Assembly (NCBI GenBank): GCA_040905265.1
Contig: JBBDRW010000022.1
Span: 1-56,765, forward strand
Origin: JBBDRW01 sp040905265
GTDB taxonomy: Bacteria > Bacteroidota > Rhodothermia > Balneolales > Balneolaceae
Direction: 5' to 3'
DNA length: 56,765 nucleotides
The stretch's first letter is position 1; each line of letters opens with the position of its first letter. Positions 25,625 through 34,029 of this stretch are shown here, in pieces. Below the pieces are notes generated by a model that was not told the origin of the DNA, did not search any database, and worked only from the letters and a program-made list of their open reading frames with translations. The position numbers and the translations under genes were made by a program.

Positions 25625-27010
25625 ATGAACAGAATAAACACTTCAGGAGTACTACTCCTGCTCTTGTGTGGATGTATGGGCGCCTGCAGCAGTTCGGGTG
25701 AGGAGCCGGCCCGTGAAAAGACCTACATTCACGGACAGATTACGGTGGATGAAGAGCTCAGTACTACGTCGGACTTTTCCGGAATCGAGCTTCTGATCAC
25801 ACAGGCAGGCCTTACCGGGGAGTGGAACGATACGCTTTTTGTTGCGCGAACAGACTCCGCCGGCTTCTTTGGGGCAGACGCGGAGTTTGACCGGCGCAGC
25901 CTCTACAGCATGCTGGTAAATCGAAATAACAACACACTTGCCATACTGGATGTTGTACTGGCCGCCGGGGATACGGTCCATATTGAGGGAGAACTACCTG
26001 AAATTCAGACGAATGCAGACGTTTCTTCCAGTGAGAATGACCTGATGGTTCTTTATGACAGGCTGGATCGCGGAGTGGGGCGGATTTTTCAGTATGCCAA
26101 TTTGGGAATCGTAACCGGGGATACCCTGGAAGCTGAGATCAACAAATGGAGTGACCTCTTCTGGGATTTCTACAACGAGTATGAAGACTCCTTTGCCGGA
26201 GAGTTGGCCGCCAGAACGTCGGTTGATCTTCTGGAAGGGTGGAATGATGACGTGATGATTCAGAGGCTTGATACGCTGGTTTCACGGAACCCTGGATTTA
26301 TACCCTTCGCTTCGGAAGTCGGAGCTACTTACCATGCCAATACCGGAAATTATGACCGTGCATTACGCTATCTGGATTCCCTCTCCGAACGTGAACTGGA
26401 CGATCGAATTGCCATGAGGCTTCAGATGAGCAGGATCAAGCTTCAGTATGACAGTGCCCGGGTCGATGCTGCCAAGGAGGGGCTCCGGGAGTTTCGTGAA
26501 CGATATACTGATCATCGGGAAGCGGTGGTTTGGCTCGACCGGTTTGAGTATGATCTCACTGCCCTGGCTGCCGGCTCGCCTGTTCCACCCTTTGAGTTTG
26601 TCACATTTGCCGGAGATACGGTAACCCACGAATCACTCACCGGCCAGGCCTACATGCTTGAACTGACCCGGCTGGATAACTCTCTCTATCAACAGCAGTA
26701 TGAGCGCGGGTTGGCGATCTATCAGATCTATAACAACTACGGTATCCAGTTTCTGACAGTGCCGTTTGTAGCCAATGATGTGGTCGTAGATGCATTTTTT
26801 GAAGAAAGGCTACGGTTATGGCCGATTGCCAGGCCCGGATCTTTTAATCCGGACTCTCTCCGGGAAGCGTTTAATATTAACATGGTGCCGACCAGAATTC
26901 TGGTCGACAGACAAGGAAACGTCGTACGAAAGTATGAAGGCACCGAATTTGCTGACATCATCAGCGGACTTAGACAAGTCATAAATCCGAATACAGAGGA
27001 ACCCTTATGA
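25625..27010 (+). CDS. Thioredoxin-fold lipoprotein lacking the CxxC motif
   Basis: This exported lipoprotein has 461 residues from ATG 25625; an upstream GTG at 25589 overlaps gatB and is less likely. The N-terminus has a hydrophobic run into LCGCMGACSS, giving a lipobox. The middle is a carbohydrate-binding-like beta domain followed by a helical, TPR-like stretch. The last 140 residues resemble a TlpA/thioredoxin fold (PPFEFVTFAGDTVTHESLTG, the cis-Pro in NMVPTRILVDRQGNVVRKY), as in Bacteroidota TlpA-like proteins with DUF4369-type N-termini. The CxxC pair is missing (YMLELTRLDNSLYQQQYE at its place), so it is unlikely to be a thiol oxidoreductase. Its stop overlaps the tpiA start by 4 bases. 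Confidence 0.75.
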   Translation: MNRINTSGVLLLLLCGCMGACSSSGEEPAREKTYIHGQITVDEELSTTSDFSGIELLITQAGLTGEWNDTLFVARTDSAGFFGADAEFDRRSLYSMLVNRNNNTLAILDVVLAAGDTVHIEGELPEIQTNADVSSSENDLMVLYDRLDRGVGRIFQYANLGIVTGDTLEAEINKWSDLFWDFYNEYEDSFAGELAARTSVDLLEGWNDDVMIQRLDTLVSRNPGFIPFASEVGATYHANTGNYDRALRYLDSLSERELDDRIAMRLQMSRIKLQYDSARVDAAKEGLREFRERYTDHREAVVWLDRFEYDLTALAAGSPVPPFEFVTFAGDTVTHESLTGQAYMLELTRLDNSLYQQQYERGLAIYQIYNNYGIQFLTVPFVANDVVVDAFFEERLRLWPIARPGSFNPDSLREAFNINMVPTRILVDRQGNVVRKYEGTEFADIISGLRQVINPNTEEPL

Positions 27011-27780
27011 GAACTTTTTTAATTGCTGGAAACTGGAAGATGAACGCCGGCCCGGCTGAAGCAAAAACCCTTTTAGAGGGAATTACTGCAACGTTAAACG
27101 ATAAGAGTCCGTCGGCAGACGTCTTGGTATTTCCTCCCTTTGTTTCACTCGCAGCAGCAGCCGAAATAACCGATGGAACGGTTGTGAGTATTGGTGCACA
27201 GAATGCCCATTTTGAAGATAACGGTGCATACACGGGAGAAATCAGTACATCGATGGTCAAAGAGGCCGGTTGTGGATACGTCCTGGCTGGACACTCCGAA
27301 CGGCGGGAATATTTCGGGGATACCGATGAGATTATCGCAAAAAAAGTTCGAAAGGCGATTGATGACGGATTGAATGTAGTATTTTGTGTTGGAGAGAAGC
27401 TGGAAGAGCGGAAGGCCGGAAACCATCAGAAAGTGGTTCTGGACCAGATCGAAGCGGTGATCAATCACCTGAACGAAGAGGATGCAGAGCAGCTGACGAT
27501 CGCCTATGAACCGGTTTGGGCGATCGGAACCGGTGAGACAGCAACTCCGGAGCAGGCACAGGAGATGCACGCTTTTATACGAACTGCACTGACGGAACAC
27601 TGGAGCACACAGCGTTTGAAGGGGGTCAGGATTCTTTATGGGGGAAGCATGAAGCCGGCCAATGCAGAGGAACTGCTGAGCCAGCCGGATGTGGATGGCG
27701 GCCTGATTGGCGGTGCGAGCCTCAGTGCAGACAGTTTTTGTGAGATTATCAGGATTGCGGATCAGATAGCCGGTTCATAA
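27007..27780 (+). CDS. tpiA: Triosephosphate isomerase
   Basis: This glycolytic enzyme interconverts dihydroxyacetone phosphate and glyceraldehyde 3-phosphate. It has 257 residues, the usual length. Motifs: AGNWKMNAG (Lys), LAGHSERR (His), AYEPVWAIGTG (catalytic Glu) and ILYGGSMKPAN (phosphate loop). ATGA overlap with the preceding lipoprotein gene and a one-base overlap (TAATG) with purD show a translationally coupled set. Confidence 0.97.
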   Translation: MRTFLIAGNWKMNAGPAEAKTLLEGITATLNDKSPSADVLVFPPFVSLAAAAEITDGTVVSIGAQNAHFEDNGAYTGEISTSMVKEAGCGYVLAGHSERREYFGDTDEIIAKKVRKAIDDGLNVVFCVGEKLEERKAGNHQKVVLDQIEAVINHLNEEDAEQLTIAYEPVWAIGTGETATPEQAQEMHAFIRTALTEHWSTQRLKGVRILYGGSMKPANAEELLSQPDVDGGLIGGASLSADSFCEIIRIADQIAGS

Positions 27781-29069
27781 TGGAGAAAACGAACGTACTG
27801 CTTATCGGCGGAGGAGGCCGTGAACACGCCATGGCCTGGAAAATTTCCAGGTCGGGCCAACTCGGAACACTTTATATCGCTCCCGGTAACCCCGGGACAG
27901 CTGAATGCGGTACCAACGTCAGCCTGAATACCTCCGATTTTGATGCAGTCCTGGAATTTGTCCGCAGCCATGAGACAGGCCTGGTCGTCGTCGGCCCTGA
28001 ACAGCCTCTGGTGGATGGGTTGGCGGACTTCCTCATGGAGGAGGGAATTGCCGTGTTCGGCCCGACCCGCGCGGCGGCAATGCTCGAAGGGAGCAAGGAG
28101 TTTGCAAAGGATTTTATGAGGGATTATAACATCCCGACCGCTCGTTATCGAACATTTGAAGCAGGTCAGTTTGAGGACGCCCTCGCGTATACCCGGAGTG
28201 AAGGGCGCTACCCGGTCGTTCTCAAGGCGGATGGACTTGCGGCTGGCAAAGGGGTTTTTATCTGTGATTCGGACCAGGAGGTAGCGTTGCGCCTGGATCA
28301 GTTCCGGGATAACTCTGCCTGGGGCGAGGCTGCAGAGAAAGTGGTCGTCGAAGAGTTTATGGAGGGGGAGGAGGCGTCTGTTTTTGTTATCTCTGACGGC
28401 TACACGGCAAAAATCCTTCACAATGCACAGGATCACAAACGAATCGGAGAGGGAGATACAGGCCTGAATACGGGCGGAATGGGAGCGTACAGCCCGGCTC
28501 CGGTACTGACTTCAGATCTTCTTCAGCAGGTAGAGAATGAGATTATTCAGCCGACCATCACCGGTATGCAGATCAACAATTCGCCCTATAAGGGAATCCT
28601 GTATCTCGGGTTGATGATTACGGAAGAGGGCCCGAAAGTGGTAGAATACAATTGCCGTTTCGGTGATCCGGAGTGTCAGGTTATTCTCCCATCTCTGAAG
28701 AATGACCTGCTTGAACTGATGATAGAGTCGGAGCATCAGAGGCTGGATGAGATCGACATCGAACTCGACGGGCGTTATCGCTGCTGTGTGGTTATGGCAA
28801 GTGGAGGGTATCCGGAGTCGTATCAGAAAGGGAAGCCGATTTCCGGTTTGGCGGAAATTGATCAGGATTCACTGCTCTTTCTGGCCGGAGCCCGTGACGC
28901 TCAGGGAGAAATCGTCACGTCAGGCGGCCGGGTTCTCTCTGTCGTAGGCTCGGGTAAAACCCTGCAGGGAGCGATCGATCACGCCTACAAGAATGTAGAG
29001 AAGATCTCCTTTGAAAACGCTTACTACCGCCGGGACATCGGCGCCAAGGGACTGAAGCGTATTCACTGA
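27780..29069 (+). CDS. purD: Phosphoribosylamine-glycine ligase
   Basis: This is the second enzyme of purine synthesis, joining glycine to phosphoribosylamine with ATP. It has 429 residues with the ATP-grasp layout: N-terminal LLIGGGGREHAMAWK, ATP-binding PVVLKADGLAAGKGVFI, the signature NCRFGDPECQVILP and the C-terminal domain to residue 429. All look intact. It overlaps tpiA by 1 base. Confidence 0.97.
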   Translation: MEKTNVLLIGGGGREHAMAWKISRSGQLGTLYIAPGNPGTAECGTNVSLNTSDFDAVLEFVRSHETGLVVVGPEQPLVDGLADFLMEEGIAVFGPTRAAAMLEGSKEFAKDFMRDYNIPTARYRTFEAGQFEDALAYTRSEGRYPVVLKADGLAAGKGVFICDSDQEVALRLDQFRDNSAWGEAAEKVVVEEFMEGEEASVFVISDGYTAKILHNAQDHKRIGEGDTGLNTGGMGAYSPAPVLTSDLLQQVENEIIQPTITGMQINNSPYKGILYLGLMITEEGPKVVEYNCRFGDPECQVILPSLKNDLLELMIESEHQRLDEIDIELDGRYRCCVVMASGGYPESYQKGKPISGLAEIDQDSLLFLAGARDAQGEIVTSGGRVLSVVGSGKTLQGAIDHAYKNVEKISFENAYYRRDIGAKGLKRIH

Positions 29070-29150
29070 GCAATGAATTGTTCTGTCGACCCGGCATGAA
29101 ACGTGTCAGTTTTTCGACACTTCGTTCCTCAGACATCCCAGCCTTTCACT

Positions 29151-30152
29151 ATGGACCCTTCCTTTATTTTTGATCCTGAACTTCCGTTTGATACAAAACG
29201 CGAGCGGCTGTTCCGGTTCCAGTCAGAACGGAATCCGGTCTACCGTCGGTTTTGTGACAGCCTCGGTTTTCGTGCTGATAAACCTCCTGAACCAGGCATG
29301 GAGCCATTGCTCCCTATACGCGGATTTCGGGACACGGCACTGATTACGGAAGGAGAGAGTGCAGATCTTCTCTTCCACAGCAGTGGTACGGCCGGGATGA
29401 GAAAGAGTGAACACCATGTGGCGGATGCAGAAATCTACCGCCGGTCGGTCCTGGAAGGGTTTGAACAACACTATTCTGCCGATTCCGTGCTTTGGGCCTG
29501 GCTTCCCGGTTATCGGGACAACCCGTTCTCTTCACTGATCCATATGGCGGAGATCCTGATCAACCGGGACAACTCCGGCCTGAGCCACATCTTTCCACCC
29601 GGCGATCTTCCAGACAAGGATGATCTTGAGAAGCTAGACAGGAGCGGACGCTCACTTGTTCTGTTCGGTGCAGCATTCGGGTTGATCGACCTGCTGGAAG
29701 AGTCAACTGATCCGGATCAGCCATTCGGAGTACCTCTTCCGGCAGATACCACTATCATTGAGACGGGAGGTATGAAGACACATCGGAGGGAGATGAGCCG
29801 GATGGAACTCCATTCCAGGCTGTCGGAAGGGTTTGGTGTTGCCCCCGGCCAAATACATTCGGAGTATGGCATGTGTGAACTTCTAAGCCAGGCGTATGCA
29901 TGCGGAAACCCCTGGTTTCAACCGGTTCCCTGGATGGAGGTGACGATCCGTGATCCGGAGGACTCGTTCCGGATCTGCACTCCCGGAGAGGAGGGGAAGA
30001 TCGGGATTGTAGATCTTGCCAATATCTACTCCTGCCCTTTTATTCTGACCGAAGACAGGGGGGTTGCGGATGGAGAGGGGAGGTTTCAGGTGTTAGGCCG
30101 CTGGCGCCCGGACAACCTGAGAGGGTGTAACTTTTTAATTGACAGAGATTGA
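29151..30152 (+). CDS. LuxE-family acyl-protein synthetase-like adenylating enzyme
   Basis: This is a soluble enzyme of 333 residues from ATG 29151. It matches the LuxE/acyl-protein synthetase group of the adenylate-forming superfamily: FHSSGTAGMRKSEHH is the phosphate-binding SSGT loop, IIETGGMKTHRREMSR and HSEYGMCELLSQAYA are the later family motifs, and WMEVTIRDPE with EGKIGIVDLANIYSCPFI closes the domain. LuxE activates fatty acids and transfers them to a Cys. Here there is no luxC or luxD, so bioluminescence is excluded from context and a role in lipid or surface polymer acylation is more likely. It is 81 bases after purD and ends 4 bases before the convergent permease gene. Confidence 0.72.
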   Translation: MDPSFIFDPELPFDTKRERLFRFQSERNPVYRRFCDSLGFRADKPPEPGMEPLLPIRGFRDTALITEGESADLLFHSSGTAGMRKSEHHVADAEIYRRSVLEGFEQHYSADSVLWAWLPGYRDNPFSSLIHMAEILINRDNSGLSHIFPPGDLPDKDDLEKLDRSGRSLVLFGAAFGLIDLLEESTDPDQPFGVPLPADTTIIETGGMKTHRREMSRMELHSRLSEGFGVAPGQIHSEYGMCELLSQAYACGNPWFQPVPWMEVTIRDPEDSFRICTPGEEGKIGIVDLANIYSCPFILTEDRGVADGEGRFQVLGRWRPDNLRGCNFLIDRD

Positions 30153-30156
30153 CTCC

Positions 30157-31851
30157 TTACCCTTGTTCCCTGCTTCGGTTCATGGAGCGGTTCAGGATGA
30201 TAACCGGGATAATTCCGACAAGAATGATGGCGAGGGCGGCCCCTGAGGATTCGGCAAGGCGTTCATCAGAGGCGAGCCTGTAGACCTGGACGGCAAGCGT
30301 ATCAAAGTTGAATGGACGCACGATCAGTGTGGCTGGAAGTTCCTTGATCACATCAACAAAAACCAGCATCATTGCTGCAAACAGGCTGCCTGACATCATC
30401 GGGATATGTACCTTTCGGAGGATTTTTCCAAACCGGTATCCAAGCCCCTCTGCTGCTTCATCCATGTTGGGAGTAATTTTTGTCAGGCTCGCTTCAACCG
30501 TATTGAACGAGACTGCGAGGAACCGGACAACATAGGCAAATATCAGGGCGACGATGGTTCCACTGAGGATCAACCCGGTTGAGATCCCGAAACTGCTTCT
30601 CATCCAGCTGTCGAGTGTGTTGTCAAACCAGCCGAACGGGATCAGTATGCCGACGGCGATGACCGAGCCGGGTATGGCATACCCCATGGACCCGATTCTG
30701 GTTGCAACCCGTGTTGTAAAGGTGGGGTTGAGCCGCAGCCCGTATGCCATGACCAATGCCGTCAGGAGAGCAGCCAGGCCTGCGATTCCACCGACAAGCA
30801 GGGTGTTCAGGCCGTACTGAAAAAAGCGGGCATCCACAGCGGAATCGAAATTTTGAATCATCATATGAGCCAATACCCCAACCGGGAGCAGGAATCCGAA
30901 GAAGACGGGAATCGAACAGGCGAGTGTGGTCCCCCACTTTTTCCATCCGGCCAGATTGTACCGGGTGAGGTGCTTGTAGCGGCCACTGCCACCCTGGTTG
31001 TAGTTGATTTTGTTGCGGGACCACCGTTCCAGAAAGATCAGGATCAGGATGAAGAGCAACAAAAAAGCAGACAGCTGGGCAGCCGCGACCGGTTCACCCA
31101 GGCCGAACCAGGTTCGGTAGATGCCGGTTGTAAAAGTCTGTACTCCGAAATAGTCGACCGTACCGAAATCATTGAGTGTCTCCATCAGCGCCAGGGCCAT
31201 ACCGGCGGCAATAGAGGGCCGGGCCAGCGGCAGGGCAACTTTATAGAAACTCTGCAGTGGTGTACAGCCAAGGCTTCTGCTCGCTTCGAGGAGTGAGACG
31301 GACTGTTCCAGAAATGCGGATCGTGAAAGCAGGTAGACATAGGGGAAAAAAACAAAGGACATCATCAGGACAGCTCCCTCGATCGACCGGATATCAGGAA
31401 ACCAGTACTCTCCGGGCCCCCAGCCGGTGAACTGGCGCAGCATCGACTGTACCGGGCCTGTAAACGAGAGGAAATCAGTATAGGTATAAGCCATCAGGTA
31501 AGCCGGAACAGCCAGGGGCAGAATCAGAGCCCAGTTGAAAAATCTGCGGCCCGGGAAGTTGCACATGGTTACGAGCCATGCGGTCCCAACTCCGATCAGA
31601 AATACCCCGCCTCCGACGCCAAACATCAGAATCAGCGAGTTTTGTATATAGTCGGGGAGAACCGTTGATGCGAGATGTGCCCAGATCTCTCCGGCCGGAA
31701 TAAAAATATTGGCCACAACCGTCAGCACGGGTATTGAAACAAGAAGAGCGATACCTATCGTCAACAGGTTCCATCTTCCCGAAGCCGGCCTGGAGTAGCT
31801 CGGGTTCAGAAAACGGGACTGTTTTGTAAACTCAATCAGGTTACGAATCAT
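30157..31851 (-). CDS. Iron(III) ABC transporter permease (FbpB/SfuB type)
   Basis: This is an inner-membrane permease of 564 residues with about 12 helices, made of two fused binding-protein-dependent transport domains. Each half has an EAA loop: EASRSLGCTPLQSFYKVALP in the first and DEAAEGLGYRFGKILRKVHI in the second, which touch the ATPase. This layout is usual in Fe3+ or thiamine transporters. The binding protein and ATPase genes are not beside it. ATG 31851 overlaps the flavoprotein stop by 4 bases, so it is the last gene of mtaB-udg-flavoprotein-permease. Confidence 0.88.
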   Translation of the reverse strand: MIRNLIEFTKQSRFLNPSYSRPASGRWNLLTIGIALLVSIPVLTVVANIFIPAGEIWAHLASTVLPDYIQNSLILMFGVGGGVFLIGVGTAWLVTMCNFPGRRFFNWALILPLAVPAYLMAYTYTDFLSFTGPVQSMLRQFTGWGPGEYWFPDIRSIEGAVLMMSFVFFPYVYLLSRSAFLEQSVSLLEASRSLGCTPLQSFYKVALPLARPSIAAGMALALMETLNDFGTVDYFGVQTFTTGIYRTWFGLGEPVAAAQLSAFLLLFILILIFLERWSRNKINYNQGGSGRYKHLTRYNLAGWKKWGTTLACSIPVFFGFLLPVGVLAHMMIQNFDSAVDARFFQYGLNTLLVGGIAGLAALLTALVMAYGLRLNPTFTTRVATRIGSMGYAIPGSVIAVGILIPFGWFDNTLDSWMRSSFGISTGLILSGTIVALIFAYVVRFLAVSFNTVEASLTKITPNMDEAAEGLGYRFGKILRKVHIPMMSGSLFAAMMLVFVDVIKELPATLIVRPFNFDTLAVQVYRLASDERLAESSGAALAIILVGIIPVIILNRSMNRSREQG

Positions 31852-33293
31852 CTAATTCCAAACTCACGTTTCAATACCGACTGCGCTGCATGATATCCGC
31901 ACATTCCATGGACGCCGCCCCCGGGCGGGGTTGACGAGGAGCAGAAATAGATCCCTTTTGCAGGTGTCGTATATGGGTTCAGGAGCGAGACCGGACGAGC
32001 GAACAGCTGGCGGATATCCTGCAAGCCACCGTTGATGTCACCGCCAATGTAATTCGGGTTATACTCTTCAAAATCGGCCGATGTCATTGTCCTGCGGGCA
32101 GCTACCACATCCCGGAAGCCGGGCGCAAATCGTTCAATCTGATTTTCAATTGCGGTTGTCATATCCAGATCGGATCCGGAGGGTACGTGGCAATAAGCCC
32201 ATAAAGTGTGTCGGCTGTCGGGCGTACGGCTCTCGTCAAACAGGCTTTGTTGGGCAACAAGTACATAGGGTTTGTCCGGATGTTCTCCGCGGCTGACCAG
32301 GGATTCTGAATGGGCAATCTCTTCGAACGTTCCGCCGACGTGGACGGTGCCTGCCAGGTTACAGCGGGAATCACTCCAGGGAACCGGTTCGTTGAGAATG
32401 TAATCGATTTTGAATACTCCGGCTCCGTAACGGTACTGCATCAGCTTCTTTCGGTAACGGGCCGGAAACCGGTTGCCGGCGATTTGATCGACCTGGCGGG
32501 GGGTGAGATCAAAGAGGATTGCATCCGCGTTCGGAAGCTGATTCAGGCTCTCTACGGTCATGCCTGTTTCAATTTCGCCTCCCAGTTCACGAAAATACCC
32601 GGCCAGTGCATCCGCAATAGATTGTGAGCCTCTTCGGGGCATCGGCCAACCCACCGTATGTGCAGCGGCGCCCAGAACCAGGCCGATTGCAGTCGTTACA
32701 GGTTTTTCAAAAGATTGTATGCTGTGGGCCGCCAGCCCGGCAAAGAGTGCCCTCCCTTCAATGCCGGAGAATCTCTTCATGCCAAACCGCTGTGCCGGCT
32801 GAATTGCTTTCAGGCCGAATTGGGCCATTCTGAGCGGGTGTTTCGGGAATCCGAAAGGAGCAAGAATATCGGGCGTCAATTCAGCCCAGTGTCGGGCAAG
32901 AGGTGACATCAGGTCAGAATAGGCCTGCCGGTCCAAACCCAGCTCCTCGGCGGTCCGGTCCAGATCATGGTACTGTATGACGGCGGGCCGGTTCTCCATC
33001 GGGTGTGCCAGGGGGACATCCGGGTGAATCCACTCCAATCCATGGTTTTGAAGAGGGAGAGTAGCAAGATAGGGTGAAGAGACTGCCATAGGATGGATGG
33101 CAGAACAGATATCATGCCGAAACCCCGGTTCTGTCAGTTCAAGGGTCCGTGTCCCGCCGCCAATGGTCTCTTTCGCTTCGAACAGTTTGACGGAGAGTCC
33201 CTTCTGGGCCAGCCGTATGGCTGCAGCCAGCCCGTTCGGCCCGGATCCGACAACGAGGGCGTCATACTTACGGTTGGCAGTTGAGCTGGTCAT
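31848..33293 (-). CDS. CrtI/PYROXD2-like FAD-dependent oxidoreductase
   Basis: This flavoprotein has 481 residues. The N-terminal dinucleotide fold is DALVVGSGPNGLAAAIRLAQ followed by LFEAKETIGGGTRT; the C-terminal FAD-closing motif is GIYFCSSSTPPGGGVHGMCG. The whole length fits the phytoene desaturase-like/PYROXD2 branch. Because the window also carries carotenoid hydratase and glycosyltransferase genes 20 kb away, a role in carotenoid desaturation or ketolation is possible. The operon partners (UDG, mtaB, iron permease) do not suggest it, so the substrate is unknown. It overlaps the UDG gene by 26 bases. Confidence 0.8.
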   Translation of the reverse strand: MTSSTANRKYDALVVGSGPNGLAAAIRLAQKGLSVKLFEAKETIGGGTRTLELTEPGFRHDICSAIHPMAVSSPYLATLPLQNHGLEWIHPDVPLAHPMENRPAVIQYHDLDRTAEELGLDRQAYSDLMSPLARHWAELTPDILAPFGFPKHPLRMAQFGLKAIQPAQRFGMKRFSGIEGRALFAGLAAHSIQSFEKPVTTAIGLVLGAAAHTVGWPMPRRGSQSIADALAGYFRELGGEIETGMTVESLNQLPNADAILFDLTPRQVDQIAGNRFPARYRKKLMQYRYGAGVFKIDYILNEPVPWSDSRCNLAGTVHVGGTFEEIAHSESLVSRGEHPDKPYVLVAQQSLFDESRTPDSRHTLWAYCHVPSGSDLDMTTAIENQIERFAPGFRDVVAARRTMTSADFEEYNPNYIGGDINGGLQDIRQLFARPVSLLNPYTTPAKGIYFCSSSTPPGGGVHGMCGYHAAQSVLKREFGIR

Positions 33294-34029
33294 AGCGCTC
33301 CCTCAATTTTTGGACATCTTCCCAAACGGGCCGTTTCCATTGCGGATTGCGAAGAAGAGCGGCCGGGTGGTAGGTGGCCATCAGTTCGGTTCCGTGAAAC
33401 GGGTGGAGTGTTCCCCGGAGGCTCGACAGAGAAGCCTCTCTGCCCAGCAGGGTGGTCGCTGATACCCGGCCGAGACAGAGGATCAATTTTGGTTGAATGA
33501 GATCGATTTGCCGCAACAGAAACGGCAGGCTGTTCTCCCTTTCCTCCGGTTTCGGGTCCCGGTTGTCCGGCGGCCTGTGTTTCAGGATATTGGCTATATA
33601 GACATCCTGCCTCTCCAATCTGATCGCATTCAATATTTTGTTGAGCAGCTGTCCCGCTTTTCCTACAAATGGTTCGCCCTGTTGATCTTCATAGAATCCG
33701 GGGGCTTCACCAATCAGCATAAGGTCTGCCTGCGGGTTGCCAACGCCAAACACGAGGCGGGTACCCTCCAGGTCTGTTTTCAGCTCCTCTGAGCTGTCGC
33801 AAAGTGCTCTCAGTTCATCCAGTGTGGAACAGTTCTGTAACCGCTGCTGTAAAACCGGTTCGGATCCGGGGCTGCCCGGCTCTTCTGCAGGCCGGCTCTC
33901 TTCAGGCGCAGATGTTGGTTCCGGCCCGTTCGCTGTACCGGCATCCGGCCGGGCCCACTCGCCGAACATCTCCCGCTCCTGTTTCAGAAAGCGATAGGCC
34001 TGTTCCAATATTTCTTCAGGACTTTTCAT
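33268..34029 (-). CDS. Uracil-DNA glycosylase family 4-like, missing iron-sulfur cysteines
   Basis: This base-excision repair enzyme (253 residues) removes uracil from DNA. Motif A is LMLIGEAPGFYEDQQGEPF (residues about 104-122), GKAGQLLNKIL follows, and the C-terminal TYHPAALLRNP is motif B. In family 4 a 4Fe-4S cluster is held by a CxxC pair near the N-terminus, a Cys in KCRPP and a Cys before PFL. Here these read ALCDSSEEL, KHRPPDNR (His151) and ENSLPFL (Ser167), so at least two and probably three ligands are gone. It is also preceded by about 60 residues of low-complexity Pro/Glu/Ser linker. Overlap with mtaB is 4 bases. Confidence 0.88.
   Translation of the reverse strand: MKSPEEILEQAYRFLKQEREMFGEWARPDAGTANGPEPTSAPEESRPAEEPGSPGSEPVLQQRLQNCSTLDELRALCDSSEELKTDLEGTRLVFGVGNPQADLMLIGEAPGFYEDQQGEPFVGKAGQLLNKILNAIRLERQDVYIANILKHRPPDNRDPKPEERENSLPFLLRQIDLIQPKLILCLGRVSATTLLGREASLSSLRGTLHPFHGTELMATYHPAALLRNPQWKRPVWEDVQKLRERYDQLNCQP

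Noticed and set aside
29151..30152. Bioluminescence operon
   Set aside because: Only a LuxE-like gene is present; luxA, luxB, luxC and luxD are absent.
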